Assembly: GCF_009933135.1 (NCBI RefSeq)
Contig: NZ_MAEH01000003.1
Coordinates: forward strand, 1 to 64,000
DNA from: Candidatus Enterococcus leclercqii
GTDB taxonomy: Bacteria > Bacillota > Bacilli > Lactobacillales > Enterococcaceae
Reading direction: 5' to 3'
Length of the DNA stretch: 64,000 nucleotides
Notes under the pieces: model-generated
The model's database searches: none
Told to the model about the DNA's origin: nothing
Seen by the model: only the letters and a program-made list of their open reading frames with translations
Program-made: the position numbers and the translations under genes
Part shown: piece by piece, positions 53,012-61,707 of the stretch
Layout of the letters: the number at the start of each line of letters is the position of its first letter
Numbering within the stretch: position 1 is the first letter of the stretch

Positions 53012-53044
53012 AAAAGAGAACGAATAATCGTGTCGTTCTCTTTT
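53012..53044. terminator. Bidirectional terminator after the XRE-membrane gene
   Basis: AAAAGAGAACGA and TCGTTCTCTTTT form a perfect 12-bp stem with a 9-nt loop and T-runs on both strands. A second repeat, TATAGTGAA/TTCACTATA, lies just left of it (52934-52971). The 52.52-53.0 kb stretch has no other feature I can support. Confidence 0.8.
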
Positions 53045-53065
53045 GCTCGTGTTTAAGGACTTTTA

Positions 53066-53656
53066 TTATTTGAAAAGGCTCGCAACAAAAATACCTATTA
53101 AACAAATAAAGAGTGTAAAACAAGCATACACTAAAACAATAATAAACGTTTCTACTCCTATTTTTCTAGGATTTCTTTTTTCTCTTAATACGTCTACATC
53201 TTTATTTTGTGAAAATGCTAAAATCTCCTTGTAAGTTTTCAAGTCATTATTCCTTTTGAATTTTTCTAAAACAAAAGAACTCCATATTGCAGGTAAAAAT
53301 AAAATACCTGGAACCATTAATATCAACTTTGATTCTGGTAACACTACTACTAAACCAATGGATAGACTGGCTAATATTGTCGAACTAATCATTATTAACG
53401 AATAAATATCAGCTCGTTTACTAGCTTTTTTATTACTAATTTTCATCTTCATTTCCTCCAAATCTTCTCGAATTAATTCATCTAGAGAAACATTAAATAG
53501 AATAGATAACGAAATAAGGATTTGTATGTCTGGATATGTTTTGTCATTTTCCCAATTAGATACTGTTTGACGTGAAACAAAAATCTTATCTGCCAATTGT
53601 TCTTGAGAAAGATTATAAATTTTTCGATACCCTTTTATCTGTTTACCTATCTCCAT
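53066..53656 (-). CDS. XRE-family regulator with C-terminal membrane domain
   Basis: 196 residues from ATG at 53656 with AAAGGAGACATT. The N-terminal helix-turn-helix (LSQEQLADKIFVSRQTVSNWENDKTYPDIQIL) is followed by a charged linker and three membrane segments (about 95-115, 118-138 and 168-192). Membrane-tethered XRE regulators of this type may sense envelope state. It is monocistronic with its own terminator. Confidence 0.85.
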   Translation of the reverse strand: MEIGKQIKGYRKIYNLSQEQLADKIFVSRQTVSNWENDKTYPDIQILISLSILFNVSLDELIREDLEEMKMKISNKKASKRADIYSLIMISSTILASLSIGLVVVLPESKLILMVPGILFLPAIWSSFVLEKFKRNNDLKTYKEILAFSQNKDVDVLREKRNPRKIGVETFIIVLVYACFTLFICLIGIFVASLFK

Positions 53657-53867
53657 AATGTCTCCTTTCATGAATCTAGCATATCAAGAAAATTGAATTC
53701 ATTCAGCCCAATATTTTTTGAAATAGAAATAAAAACAGTTTGTCAAAGCTTTTTTACACCTTATAAGTATTAGGGATTACTTCATTTAAAATTCACGCCT
53801 AAAAAGATTCTCTCTCAAAAGAAAGATTCAACAGAATCTGAGAACCATGGTTACCCACTTTCGATAG

Positions 53868-53990
53868 ATGACCCAATTGCGACAAAGCTTCGAGGTCTAT
53901 CAAGAGTTGTTGGCTACCTTTGATGTAAAAAATCCCACCGAATACTTCGACTTAATTGAAGAATTCCCCCACTCTTTGAGCACTGGTTAA
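53868..53990 (+). pseudogene. ISL3-like transposase fragment
   Basis: A 40-codon open stretch, TQLRQSFEVYQELLATFDVK then TEYFDLIEEFPHSL, has the pattern of the helical region before the C-terminal catalytic Glu in ISL3-family transposases. It stops early, and shifted fragments (FVFWQSICEII) follow. Nothing else is recognisable in 53.69-54.09 kb. Confidence 0.4.
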
Positions 53991-54090
53991 AAAGAACATT
54001 TCGTTTTCTGGCAAAGCATCTGTGAAATTATTTAATAACACTATTGATAAAGAGCCCTTTTTTGTTGTGCTAAATCAATTCTTTCTTTTT

Positions 54091-55368
54091 CTACCAACCA
54101 CCAGATGCGCCGCCACCGCCAGAGGAGCCACCACCAAAGGAACCCCATGAGCCGCCGGAGGAGGAGTCGTTGCTGGACCAGTTGCTGGAATTATATTTAG
54201 AAGCCAGATAAGCGGTGGTCAGGACGTTTCCGTTACCGGAGTAGAGGGTATCTCCAATCAAGACCCGTCCCAAAGGCATTCTCTTGGCTCGAGGATATTG
54301 TAGCAGCTTGCCACGAGTGAGGGCACGCCGGGCAGCACCGGCGGTCAAAGCCAAGATCAGACCGCTTTTCATAATATAGTAAAGATCGGTTTGGCGGCGG
54401 AATCGGTCTTTGTTTTGCCGCTGGTAATCTTTATACATACTCCCTAGCGCTGCTTGACCAGTGGTGAGGGCGACAGCTAAACTCAATGAGCCGAGGACCA
54501 AAGCTACTAAAAAGATCAGTGCCCCCCAGTGAAGCAAGCTGGCATTGCTTTTGACAGAGGAGACCTTTTCGATCTGAGCATCAACCAGAACCGTCTTGGT
54601 ATTCATGATTCCAAAGACCTGGTTGACGACTTTGGTAACGGCGTCATCGTATTTTTCGTCTCGGAAAAGGTCCACTACGTCTTCATTATTGATGATATCA
54701 TCGGCAATAGCATCCGGGATCACCCCTTCCAATCCATATCCGACTTCCAATCGGAATTTCTGATCGTCCAGGTCAATCAAGTACAAGACCCCGTTGTTCT
54801 CGCTTTTACTGCCAATCCCCAGCTGGTTGAATACGCTGTTGGCGTATCCTTCTATATTTTCACCACGAGGCAGTTCTTTGATTGTCACGACTTCCAGCTG
54901 GGCACCGTCGGTACTAGCCGCAAGTTGCTTGTTAAGGTCGTAGAGGTGCTGCTTGGTTTTATCGCTAAGCATCCCGGCATTGTCAGAAACGAAGATATTG
55001 TTCTTATCAATCACGATCGTGCCCTCGGTGCCGTTGATGGGAATGCTGACGTTGTTTTCATTGGTGGGATAATCCCCCAGCGCCGCCAGCCGCTCATTTA
55101 GCGTATCATCAAAGGATTCGATGAAGGGTTGGGTCTTACCAGAGAGGATATCCTCCCGATCCTGCTGCAGCTTGTTGATTTTACTTTGGTAATCCGCCTG
55201 TTGCTGTTGGTAGCTGTCATTTTGGATAAACGCCATGATAATCGTTGTCCCACAGATCAGCGCCACGATCCCGGCAAAGGTCATCAATAGGCCACCACGT
55301 TTTTTCAATTTACGATAGTAGCTAGTGATCCGATCATCCAGCCCGCTGCTGAATCGCTGTTTTTCCAT
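54091..55368 (-). CDS. TPM-domain membrane protein (YgcG-like)
   Basis: 425 residues from ATG with AAAGGGGGAC. One membrane segment near 28-48 and a coiled-coil stretch precede a TPM domain (about 125-250: IFVSDNAGMLSDKTKQHLYDL, NGVLYLIDLDDQKFRLEVGYGLEG). Then come two further hydrophobic segments (about 275-305 and 335-350) and a Gly/Ser-rich C-terminus ending GGGGASGGW. TPM proteins are often encoded with LemA, as here, and are linked to membrane-protein quality control or photosystem repair in other lineages. The role here is unknown. Confidence 0.88.
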   Translation of the reverse strand: MEKQRFSSGLDDRITSYYRKLKKRGGLLMTFAGIVALICGTTIIMAFIQNDSYQQQQADYQSKINKLQQDREDILSGKTQPFIESFDDTLNERLAALGDYPTNENNVSIPINGTEGTIVIDKNNIFVSDNAGMLSDKTKQHLYDLNKQLAASTDGAQLEVVTIKELPRGENIEGYANSVFNQLGIGSKSENNGVLYLIDLDDQKFRLEVGYGLEGVIPDAIADDIINNEDVVDLFRDEKYDDAVTKVVNQVFGIMNTKTVLVDAQIEKVSSVKSNASLLHWGALIFLVALVLGSLSLAVALTTGQAALGSMYKDYQRQNKDRFRRQTDLYYIMKSGLILALTAGAARRALTRGKLLQYPRAKRMPLGRVLIGDTLYSGNGNVLTTAYLASKYNSSNWSSNDSSSGGSWGSFGGGSSGGGGASGGW

Positions 55369-55432
55369 CGTATTGTCCCCCTTTCTTCGTATGAGGTGTT
55401 GCCAGAATGGTTCTGGCTGTAGTCAATCTGGA

Positions 55433-56011
55433 TCATTCGCCGGACAAGTCCACATCAGGCACTTCCTTGGCACTTTCATCTGCCTTGAAATTGACTTTTT
55501 TCTCGAATCCCATCATGTTGGCTACAACATTTCGCGGGAAGCGTACTAGCTGTTTGTTGTAGGTGTTGACTTCGTCGATATAATTTTTCCGCTCTACGGC
55601 AATACGATTTTCCGATCCTTCCAACTGGGTCATCAAGGTTTTGACATTTTCATTAGAAGCCAGTTGTGGATAGCTCTCTTGGATCACGTGGATCATGGTG
55701 CCTACGCCTTGTTGGATCTGGTCATTAGCAGCGATCTTTTCCTCCGGTGTCCCAGCATTATTGTAGACTTTACGAGCTTCGGTGATGCCATTGATGATCG
55801 TCGTCTCATGCTCCATGCTGCCCTTGACGCTGTCCACCAGATTCGGAATCAGGTCCGCTCGCCGCTGCATCACATTTTCCACCTGAGACCATTTGGCATC
55901 CACGTCATTTTCTGCTGTCATTAAAGAATTATAGGTACTCATAAAGTAACCACCTATGGCTAAGATCAAGATCGCGATCCCGCCAATGATCCATACACCT
56001 GTTTTTTTCAT
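55433..56011 (-). CDS. lemA: LemA-family protein
   Basis: 192 residues; the third of three consecutive Met codons (56011) is best spaced from GGGAG. N-terminal membrane helix (GVWIIGGIAILILAIGGYFM), then the LemA helical domain with SLMTAENDVDAKWSQVENVMQRRADLIPNLV-type motifs and a terminal FKADESAKEVPDVDL. LemA is an envelope protein of unclear function, commonly paired with TPM proteins. The gap to the TPM gene is 64 bp and the order is conserved in many Firmicutes. Confidence 0.9.
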   Translation of the reverse strand: MKKTGVWIIGGIAILILAIGGYFMSTYNSLMTAENDVDAKWSQVENVMQRRADLIPNLVDSVKGSMEHETTIINGITEARKVYNNAGTPEEKIAANDQIQQGVGTMIHVIQESYPQLASNENVKTLMTQLEGSENRIAVERKNYIDEVNTYNKQLVRFPRNVVANMMGFEKKVNFKADESAKEVPDVDLSGE

Positions 56012-56299
56012 CATCATTACTCCCATTTTCATTTTTGTCAGATTCTTTTGTTGTTGTGTTCTTTGATATAAATTTTAATATCCTATTTATAACCAACCGT
56101 TTTGACCTTCTACTATCTTTGATTCTAACCCACCGACTTTTTACAGTCAAAAATGCTAAGTTTTAAATGTGCATTGCGAGCATGTATCGATTTTAGCCTT
56201 ATTTGGAAGCTGACTCTGTCACCCCCCTCCCCGATACATAAGTAAAACTTTTTAAATTTTGCATATGACCTGTACATTATTTGAAACAATTCTCTCACA

Positions 56300-56430
56300 A
56301 AAGCTTCTGGTTCAACCTTTACTAAAAATATAAATCAATTCCTGCTTTACACGGAAAAACTAAAAATCTCGTACAAATTTGCTACAAATCTCTAAAAATT
56401 ATACCTTTGTCAGAACACTTAACTTATGAA
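56300..56430 (-). pseudogene. Remnant copy 2 of a NUMOD1-like gene end
   Basis: About 110 bp nearly repeat 46560-46690. The minus strand reads SDKGIIFRDL-stop. The sequence TTTTGCATAT lies close to both copies and also near the resolvase at 42030, so a common recombination or excision event may have spread it. The rest of 56.05-56.6 kb contains no gene. Confidence 0.55.
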
Positions 56431-56602
56431 CACTTTGTGGTTCATCTGAAGCTATTACCTAAAAATTTTAAATAGCTTTAGATTTTCTATCAACAAAAAT
56501 TTTCTTTAATTAAGACTTTTGTATGGTTACGGCTAACTCTATTTATGATTTAATAGAGTTGTTTAGCCGCTTGGTAATTACTTTAAAGTGGAGGAGATTC
56601 TC

Positions 56603-56776
56603 ATGAATTATTTTTTAAAGAATAAACACTATTTATATTTTGTTGTAGCAATCTTAAGTTTAATTACTTATTTTGTTAGACAGGGCTCTGCTAACACTAT
56701 CTGGTTGGTGCTATTTTTTGCATGGTTAAGCTTTGGATTCACTTCTATTGCAAGAAAAAAAGATAAGGAAAAGTAA
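56603..56776 (+). CDS. Small membrane protein
   Basis: 57 residues from ATG at 56603 with GGAGGAG six bases upstream. Two hydrophobic helices (about 8-25 and 31-48) and a Lys-rich tail (RKKDKEK). It is followed after 52 bp by another small membrane protein on the same strand. Unknown function; a holin-like or immunity-type role is possible. Confidence 0.6.
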   Translation: MNYFLKNKHYLYFVVAILSLITYFVRQGSANTIWLVLFFAWLSFGFTSIARKKDKEK

Positions 56777-56828
56777 CTAGATATAATCCGTTTCTTTGCC
56801 ATAATAATGTAGCAACAGAGGTGAAATA

Positions 56829-56999
56829 ATGAAAGAAGTTATTTATAAAATTATACAGTCCATTCTTTTCGTTCTGGGGGCAATCTTGGTCAAACTGATA
56901 CTTGATTCTTTTAGAAACCCATTGAATGGTATATTGACTTGGAAAATTTGCATAATTTGCGCCCTCCTTGCCTGGATCGTCACATCGAAAAGAGAGTAA
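56829..56999 (+). CDS. Second small membrane protein of the pair
   Basis: 56 residues from ATG at 56829 with AGAGGTGAAATA upstream. Two hydrophobic segments (about 8-25 and 36-52) separated by SFRNPLNGIL, ending in TSKRE. Similar in size and layout to the gene before it but not clearly homologous. The two are probably co-transcribed. The 57.0-57.23 kb stretch after it is empty. Confidence 0.55.
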   Translation: MKEVIYKIIQSILFVLGAILVKLILDSFRNPLNGILTWKICIICALLAWIVTSKRE

Positions 57000-57230
57000 A
57001 AAATGATATTAGCTATATCCTTTTTAAAGTGGGGTTGTAATGTGAACATCTACTTTAGGACAAGTCCATTGAACACTATAAAAACTTGCTTTCTGGGCAT
57101 TCTAAAAAAGATTAAAAGAGTATACCCTATCTTTACATATAAGCAAAATTGGAGGATACCTATTGATATCCTCCAACATTAATATGAACTTTTCGGCTTT
57201 GGAATTTCTACTAACTGCCTATGAAAATCA

Positions 57231-57632
57231 TTAATTCTTGAAACCTGCATAAATAATTTCCCACGTCTTTGGACCCTCTAATACCCAATAATAATTGTCA
57301 TACTTTGTGTAAGAGTCTAAAGCTCCTTGAGCTTCCCCAGTCTTTATCGTTGAGTTCAAGAAGATTATGTTCTCTTTATTTTGATAGGAAATATTTAACA
57401 TAGGTAGATAATCTATAACTAGCTGATTCGATTCTTCTTCATCGTATTCAATTGATAGTAGTTTCCCATTATCCAAATATTGGTTATATGAATTGACTAC
57501 TTCGTTGACAGCAGAACTAATCTCTTCCTTTGAATATTTTTCAGAATTACCTATTTTCTCCGTTGGTTGTGAAGAACACCCCGTGATTCCATAAGTGAAA
57601 AAAAATAGAAATGCCAATCGCGATAATTTCAT
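57231..57632 (-). CDS. Small lipoprotein, unknown
   Basis: 133 residues. A signal peptide with lipobox ITGC at about 16-19 is followed by a helical segment (EEISSAVNEVVNSYNQYL) and a beta-rich domain ending in WVLEGPKTWEIIYAGFKN. The ending resembles small Firmicute lipoproteins with a DUF4829-type domain. It forms a pair with the membrane protein gene upstream (gap 23 bp). Confidence 0.65.
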   Translation of the reverse strand: MKLSRLAFLFFFTYGITGCSSQPTEKIGNSEKYSKEEISSAVNEVVNSYNQYLDNGKLLSIEYDEEESNQLVIDYLPMLNISYQNKENIIFLNSTIKTGEAQGALDSYTKYDNYYWVLEGPKTWEIIYAGFKN

Positions 57633-57655
57633 ACTATCACTCCAATCACCAGTGT

Positions 57656-57973
57656 CTATTCGTTGTCTAAGTTTTCTTTGTTAATTAAAGTAAATTTTAT
57701 TTTTGCAACATTTTCACCAATATTAATGATAACCCAAGCAAATGCAAAACCACCCACATACAGGAAGAAATTTTCCGCACGTTCTATAGCAAAATTAATC
57801 CTATATTTGGAAATAACTTCTTCAGATAATTGCAACTTAGTAACGTCCATCCCAGTAATAGTTTGAACTATAAAGTTTATGAATACTATGAATGCTATGA
57901 TAAAAAATAAAACCTTTATCATTCTAAACAATACGTACTCTTTTTTGCTAATGAACGTCCACTTATAATTCAT
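57656..57973 (-). CDS. Two-helix membrane protein, unknown
   Basis: 105 residues. Membrane segments at about 17-38 and 67-85; the loop between them is polar (TGMDVTKLQLSEEVISKYR). No family recognised. It is probably co-transcribed with the lipoprotein gene downstream. Confidence 0.55.
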   Translation of the reverse strand: MNYKWTFISKKEYVLFRMIKVLFFIIAFIVFINFIVQTITGMDVTKLQLSEEVISKYRINFAIERAENFFLYVGGFAFAWVIINIGENVAKIKFTLINKENLDNE

Positions 57974-57987
57974 TTAATTTCCCCATT

Positions 57988-58340
57988 CTATTTATATGTG
58001 TGTGCTACGCTATAGTACATTCCATAGGTTTTTTTTGCAGTTCCATCTTTACCATTTGGATACGATGCATTTCTAACAGAGTATGAATGCGTGTTATATA
58101 GTGCCCCCATCCTAACTGTAGAATATTTTACCTTACGCCCATTAACTTTTGATGGAACTGTATATTTTCCACTATGTGTTACACTATACGATGTCGTTAC
58201 AGAAAACCCAACAACCGAGCTTATAAATTTGGCATCAACACCTAATGAAGCTGAATATTGAGCTGAAACACTCTTAGTCAGAGAAAGGTTAAGTTCAACT
58301 CCTGAATCACCTTGAATAGCTTGTAATCGTATTGATTGTT
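57988..58340 (-). pseudogene. 3' fragment of a secreted-protein gene
   Basis: The minus-strand frame encodes SGVELNLSLTKSVSAQYSAS, VGFSVTTSYSVTHSGKYTVP and a Tyr/Ser-rich end, typical of small secreted beta-rich proteins. It has no signal peptide or credible start. Its 5' part overlaps the end of the zinc-ribbon fragment in another frame, which shows a junction between two unrelated broken genes. Confidence 0.5.
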
Positions 58341-58622
58341 CTGGTGATGGCCGCAAGACTCGATATATCCTCGTATAAGCTGACATCGAGAAGCCTCAAC
58401 AATTCGTCCACAATCACAACGACACTGCCAGACGACCGCGCCCTCCTTTCTCCTTTCTGTTTTTTCCTGGACAGTCAAATCACCAAATCTTTGCCCAACA
58501 AGATTCTTGTATTTCTTCCTATTTTGTTGTTCTAAATGTCCACAACTTTTCGTCCTACCATACTTAAGATTGGAATAGATGACATCAGAGCTCCTCCCAC
58601 AGGTACATAGGCAATGGCACAT
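58278..58622 (-). pseudogene. 5'-truncated zinc-ribbon protein (phage-type CxCG repeats)
   Basis: 114 codons. Two repeats of a Cys-rich module: CLCTCG...TKSCGH and GQRFGDLTV...WQCRCDCG...ESCGH. The second repeat begins with GQRFGDLTV, so the first has lost that part and the gene lacks its start; no ribosome site precedes the first Met. Such ribbons occur in phage and mobile-element proteins next to AP2 or HNH domains. It probably came from a lost phage or element. Confidence 0.55.
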
Positions 58623-58721
58623 TCTGTAAATGGCAATCTTTTTTGATCAAACGCAACAGGCCTTCAATCAAGAAACAATCCCCGTAAACCAGTTGAATCC
58701 CCGACTTATTCTCTTAATAGT

Positions 58722-58918
58722 TCTGTTGCGAAACTTCTAAACAAATGATATTCCTTCATTGTAAAGTTATGGAGATAATTCGAGGAATCTACAAGAAAAG
58801 TCGAAAAGAGGACGATCTCTTTGGCTTTCCATTCTGTACGGAAATCAGGGTGGTACTAGGAATCTCAGCTAAAAATAGAGCAGTATTTTTAGCTTTTAAA
58901 ATTTGCAACAGAACCATT
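58722..58918 (+). mobile_element. Remnant of an IS6-family (IS1216/ISS1-like) element
   Basis: AGTTCTGTTGCGAAACTTCT (from 58722) and AAAATTTGCAACAGAACC (to 58918) are left- and right-end-like repeats. Between them the plus strand encodes EIIRGIYKKSRKEDDLFGF then CTEIRVVLGISA. This closely matches the C-terminus of IS1216/ISS1 transposase as I recall it (GIYKKNRRN..LFGF..STEIKVLMGIPA). Most of the transposase is gone, leaving a 197-bp miniature. Confidence 0.8.
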
Positions 58919-58979
58919 TGCTTGTCTATTTTTGATCATTCAATTCTCCATTCCTGGTATATTATATATCGAAGCGATC

Positions 58980-59330
58980 GTGCCAACTGTTCAGTTCTGT
59001 AGCCACAACCATTGTTCATAGATAATTTTAATATTGTTACCCGCAGCAATAAAATTTTCAGCTACTTTTCTCTTTTGTGTTCGGCTATCTGCTTCAGGAA
59101 ATTATCCTACTATCCAAAGTTCCACTAATACTATTTTCAATTGCTACAGCAACTAATTCTGTGATTTTTAATTGATCTACTTAACTTCCAGCCACAAAAA
59201 GTTGTTATACAGCTAGTTTTAGTTCTTGATCTTTTGTGAGGTTGAGTCCTTGGTAGAACACACCTTCAATTATATTATAACCAATTAAATGGGTTTATTA
59301 CTTCCAGTATAACCGATAAAGTACCATCTA
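58980..59330 (-). pseudogene. Heavily decayed minus-strand gene
   Basis: Translation gives short pieces in changing frames with many stops: GVFYQGLNLTKDQELKLAV, DQLKITELVAVAIENSISG, TQKRKVAENFIAAG. The pieces look like a real soluble protein, but I cannot name it. The whole 58.64-59.69 kb interval holds only this, the IS6 remnant and the small hydrophobic ORF below. Confidence 0.4.
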
Positions 59331-59347
59331 AAAATATATCTTTTACG

Positions 59348-59476
59348 TTAAAGAAAAAAGCTTCTTGCCTCACTAGCTTTAAGTACAATAGCCTTTATAA
59401 CAGCGCATAGTAAGCAAAGAATCACAATAAAAAAAGTAACTAAAAATATTCCTAGTGCTATTTCTTTTATCGTCAT
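59348..59476 (-). CDS. 42-residue hydrophobic peptide (type I toxin-like)
   Basis: ATG at 59476 encodes MTIKEIALGIFLVTFFIVIL... with one long membrane helix and a polar C-terminal tail ending SEARSFFL. This is the size and layout of Fst/TxpA-like membrane toxins. AAAGGAG lies 14 nt upstream and is inside an 18-bp hairpin, so translation would be blocked unless the leader refolds. An overlapping 34-codon frame begins eight bases earlier at better spacing and could couple translation. Not confirmed by family recognition. Confidence 0.45.
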   Translation of the reverse strand: MTIKEIALGIFLVTFFIVILCLLCAVIKAIVLKASEARSFFL

Positions 59477-59484
59477 TTGACATG

Positions 59485-59550
59485 AAAAAACTCCTTTCGA
59501 TACGATGAGCGGTTGGTAGCCACTCACTAGTCTATCGAAAGGAGTTTTTT
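59485..59550. other. 18-bp inverted repeat sequestering a ribosome binding site
   Basis: AAAAAACTCCTTTCGATA (59485-59502) and its exact complement (59533-59550) enclose a 30-nt loop with a weaker inner stem. On the minus strand the second arm holds GAAAGGAG, the only good site before the hydrophobic peptide. With T-runs at both ends it could also be a bidirectional terminator. Confidence 0.75.
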
Positions 59551-59569
59551 ATCGCTAAAGCTACTTCAT

Positions 59570-59600
59570 CCACGCGTAGAAACGCGTGGTTTTCTTGTTT
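59570..59600 (+). terminator. Plus-strand terminator facing the hydrophobic-peptide gene
   Basis: CCACGCG-TAGAAA-CGCGTGG followed by TTTTCTTGTTT on the plus strand. It could end an antisense RNA covering the peptide gene and its hairpin. Confidence 0.65.
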
Positions 59601-59695
59601 CGCACGCTTTACGCACGAAACCGACTAAAATCATTAACAATAACGAAAGCACTATTTGAAATATTTATCAAATAGTGCTCTCGTTACAAATTATT

Positions 59696-60706
59696 CTACT
59701 GAACGGTGTCTAGACTATCTTTAGGTTCAGCCGACTCAATTGGTGCGTCACCAGCATGGGCTGGTTTGGTACCATATTTCTCGGTTAATTCCAAGCCCTC
59801 AATTTCAAGTGCTGGATAATATTTCTCATTAGCAGCATTGAGATCTACATTTTGAGTTGATCCATCGTTAAGGAAGGCTTTAGCTAACTCATAGATTCCA
59901 TTATCTGCCATTTCTCCAACATGGGAAATGACTGAATCAGGTTTATTGTAAAATTCTTGAGGAATAATAGTCTCTCCCTCCGTGCCTTCTGGTAGAGTCG
60001 CAAGAGACTTAACATCATCTGATGTTGTCAATTCATCATTCTTCGAGATTACTGACAAGTAATTGATCCCATTTGGAAATGCTGACGAATTAATTCTTGC
60101 TAAGAAGTCTGAACCTCGTGTCGCTTGTCTGATAGCAGGTACTAATGGTATAAAATCAGGAATTACTGGCAATCCTTGGAATGGTGCTCCTAAAGCAACG
60201 TAAGTTTCAACATTTTTAGACATAAATGTTGGACGATAATGTAATGCCCATGCTGTTGCTAAGTTCCCCATACTATGCGCAACAATAGATACTTTATGAT
60301 CTGGGTATTTATCTTTAAGCAACCAGACAGCAGCGGCCACAAATTTGCCAGAATATTGTAAGTCAGTTGTGTTCCGACTAGGTAAAGTGATTGTCGCTGG
60401 AACGAAGCCATCTTTAGGTAGTTGTGCAGCATATGACCACGACCAAGCTCCAAAGCCTGTATTATCCTTACCGTTTACTAATAATACAATTTCATCACTG
60501 TTATTGAGTAATTCTGAATCAGGATATAGCCAAAGACTATTTTCAACAATTTCTTTATCGACATTCTTAAAATCAAGATCTGTTTCGAATGATTTTGAAC
60601 TAGCATACACGTTCTCTTTAGAATTCTTATTCTCTACAAAAATTGTGCCAACTCCAATTACCGCAGCGACTAAACAAACTAAGCCAACCTTTTTACCCAT
60701 CCTCAT
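59696..60706 (-). CDS. Secreted alpha/beta-hydrolase (DUF915-like lipase)
   Basis: 336 residues with an N-terminal signal anchor (4-24) ending near VYAS. Nucleophile motif AHSMGN (the usual G-x-S-x-G with Ala first), oxyanion-type segment VLLVNGKDNTG, and a late SHVGEM that may supply the His. It resembles extracytoplasmic DUF915 lipase/esterase-type hydrolases. Start ATG with GGGAGAATAAAA. It ends a four-gene run with an esterase, a transporter and an AraC regulator. It probably acts outside the cell on an ester whose product is then imported (inference). Confidence 0.82.
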   Translation of the reverse strand: MRMGKKVGLVCLVAAVIGVGTIFVENKNSKENVYASSKSFETDLDFKNVDKEIVENSLWLYPDSELLNNSDEIVLLVNGKDNTGFGAWSWSYAAQLPKDGFVPATITLPSRNTTDLQYSGKFVAAAVWLLKDKYPDHKVSIVAHSMGNLATAWALHYRPTFMSKNVETYVALGAPFQGLPVIPDFIPLVPAIRQATRGSDFLARINSSAFPNGINYLSVISKNDELTTSDDVKSLATLPEGTEGETIIPQEFYNKPDSVISHVGEMADNGIYELAKAFLNDGSTQNVDLNAANEKYYPALEIEGLELTEKYGTKPAHAGDAPIESAEPKDSLDTVQ

Positions 60707-60708
60707 TT

Positions 60709-61707
60709 TTATTCTCCCTCTTTAATAAAACCTATAGCTTCTACTACACCCTTTTCCGCTTCATCATAAACACCAATTTTGTCCATAAAGGCGTGAATCA
60801 TTCCTGGATATACACTTAAGGAACCATTTGTCTCTGCTTTACTCAATTCATTGACAAAAGCCTCGACTTGTAACCGTAATGGATCAAATTCACCAATGAT
60901 TACTTTTATAGGTGGCAACTTTGCTAACTCTTCATCAGCTGCATAAAATGGTGAAATTAAACTATTAGAGCGATCAACTTCGCTCCCACAATACCAATCT
61001 TCAACTTGGGATTCTAACTTTGAAAAACCGATAATATAGTCTCTTATCATTTTAGTTTCATCATCATCTTTTGCCTGTATGGATGAAACTTCCCAAAAAT
61101 CACCTTTACCCTTTGAAGTTAAGTCAACAACTGGATAGTAGGAGATAATTTTTTTGATGTAGTTTGTTCCAAATACTGATGAATCCAAAATTGAAGTAGT
61201 GATTGCTAAATTACCTCCCGCAGAATCACCTGCAACAAAAATTTGATCTCCTAAAACATTGAATATCTGACCTTCGGTGGCGATTGTTTCGACTACTTCA
61301 AAACAATCCATCAAGCCAGCTGGGAATGGATGTTCTGGACTCAAAAGATACCCTACAGAAACCACAGCCATATCTGATCTATCTGCAAATGTACGACAAA
61401 TCTGTTCGACATTCTGAATTGATCCTCCAAAAAATCCTCCCCCATGATAATATACTAATACCGGGATTACCTCGTTAACTAAAGTCTTTTTTCGATAGAG
61501 ACGAACAGGAATATGACCTTTAAGTACCTTATCTTTAATAACTAATTCATTAGTTGTAATATTCTTTGCTGCCCAACCCATTCCATCTCTCATCTGCACA
61601 ATTGTCGGTGACTCGTTTTCCTCATCTGGCTCGATAGTAGTTCGTGATAATTCAGATCTGCTGCCCGATGTCAATTTTTGATTTAGCTTTACGTTTTCAA
61701 TTCTCAT
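60709..61707 (-). CDS. Alpha/beta-hydrolase fold-3 esterase (HSL family)
   Basis: 332 residues. HSL family signature HGGG in VYYHGGGFFGG, nucleophile GDSAGGNLA, acidic EFDPL and His in YPGMIHAFMD. All catalytic parts are present. It has no signal peptide, so it should act in the cytoplasm. Its start overlaps the MFS stop at 61707. Together with the secreted hydrolase it may process an ester substrate taken up by the transporter. Confidence 0.88.
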   Translation of the reverse strand: MRIENVKLNQKLTSGSRSELSRTTIEPDEENESPTIVQMRDGMGWAAKNITTNELVIKDKVLKGHIPVRLYRKKTLVNEVIPVLVYYHGGGFFGGSIQNVEQICRTFADRSDMAVVSVGYLLSPEHPFPAGLMDCFEVVETIATEGQIFNVLGDQIFVAGDSAGGNLAITTSILDSSVFGTNYIKKIISYYPVVDLTSKGKGDFWEVSSIQAKDDDETKMIRDYIIGFSKLESQVEDWYCGSEVDRSNSLISPFYAADEELAKLPPIKVIIGEFDPLRLQVEAFVNELSKAETNGSLSVYPGMIHAFMDKIGVYDEAEKGVVEAIGFIKEGE

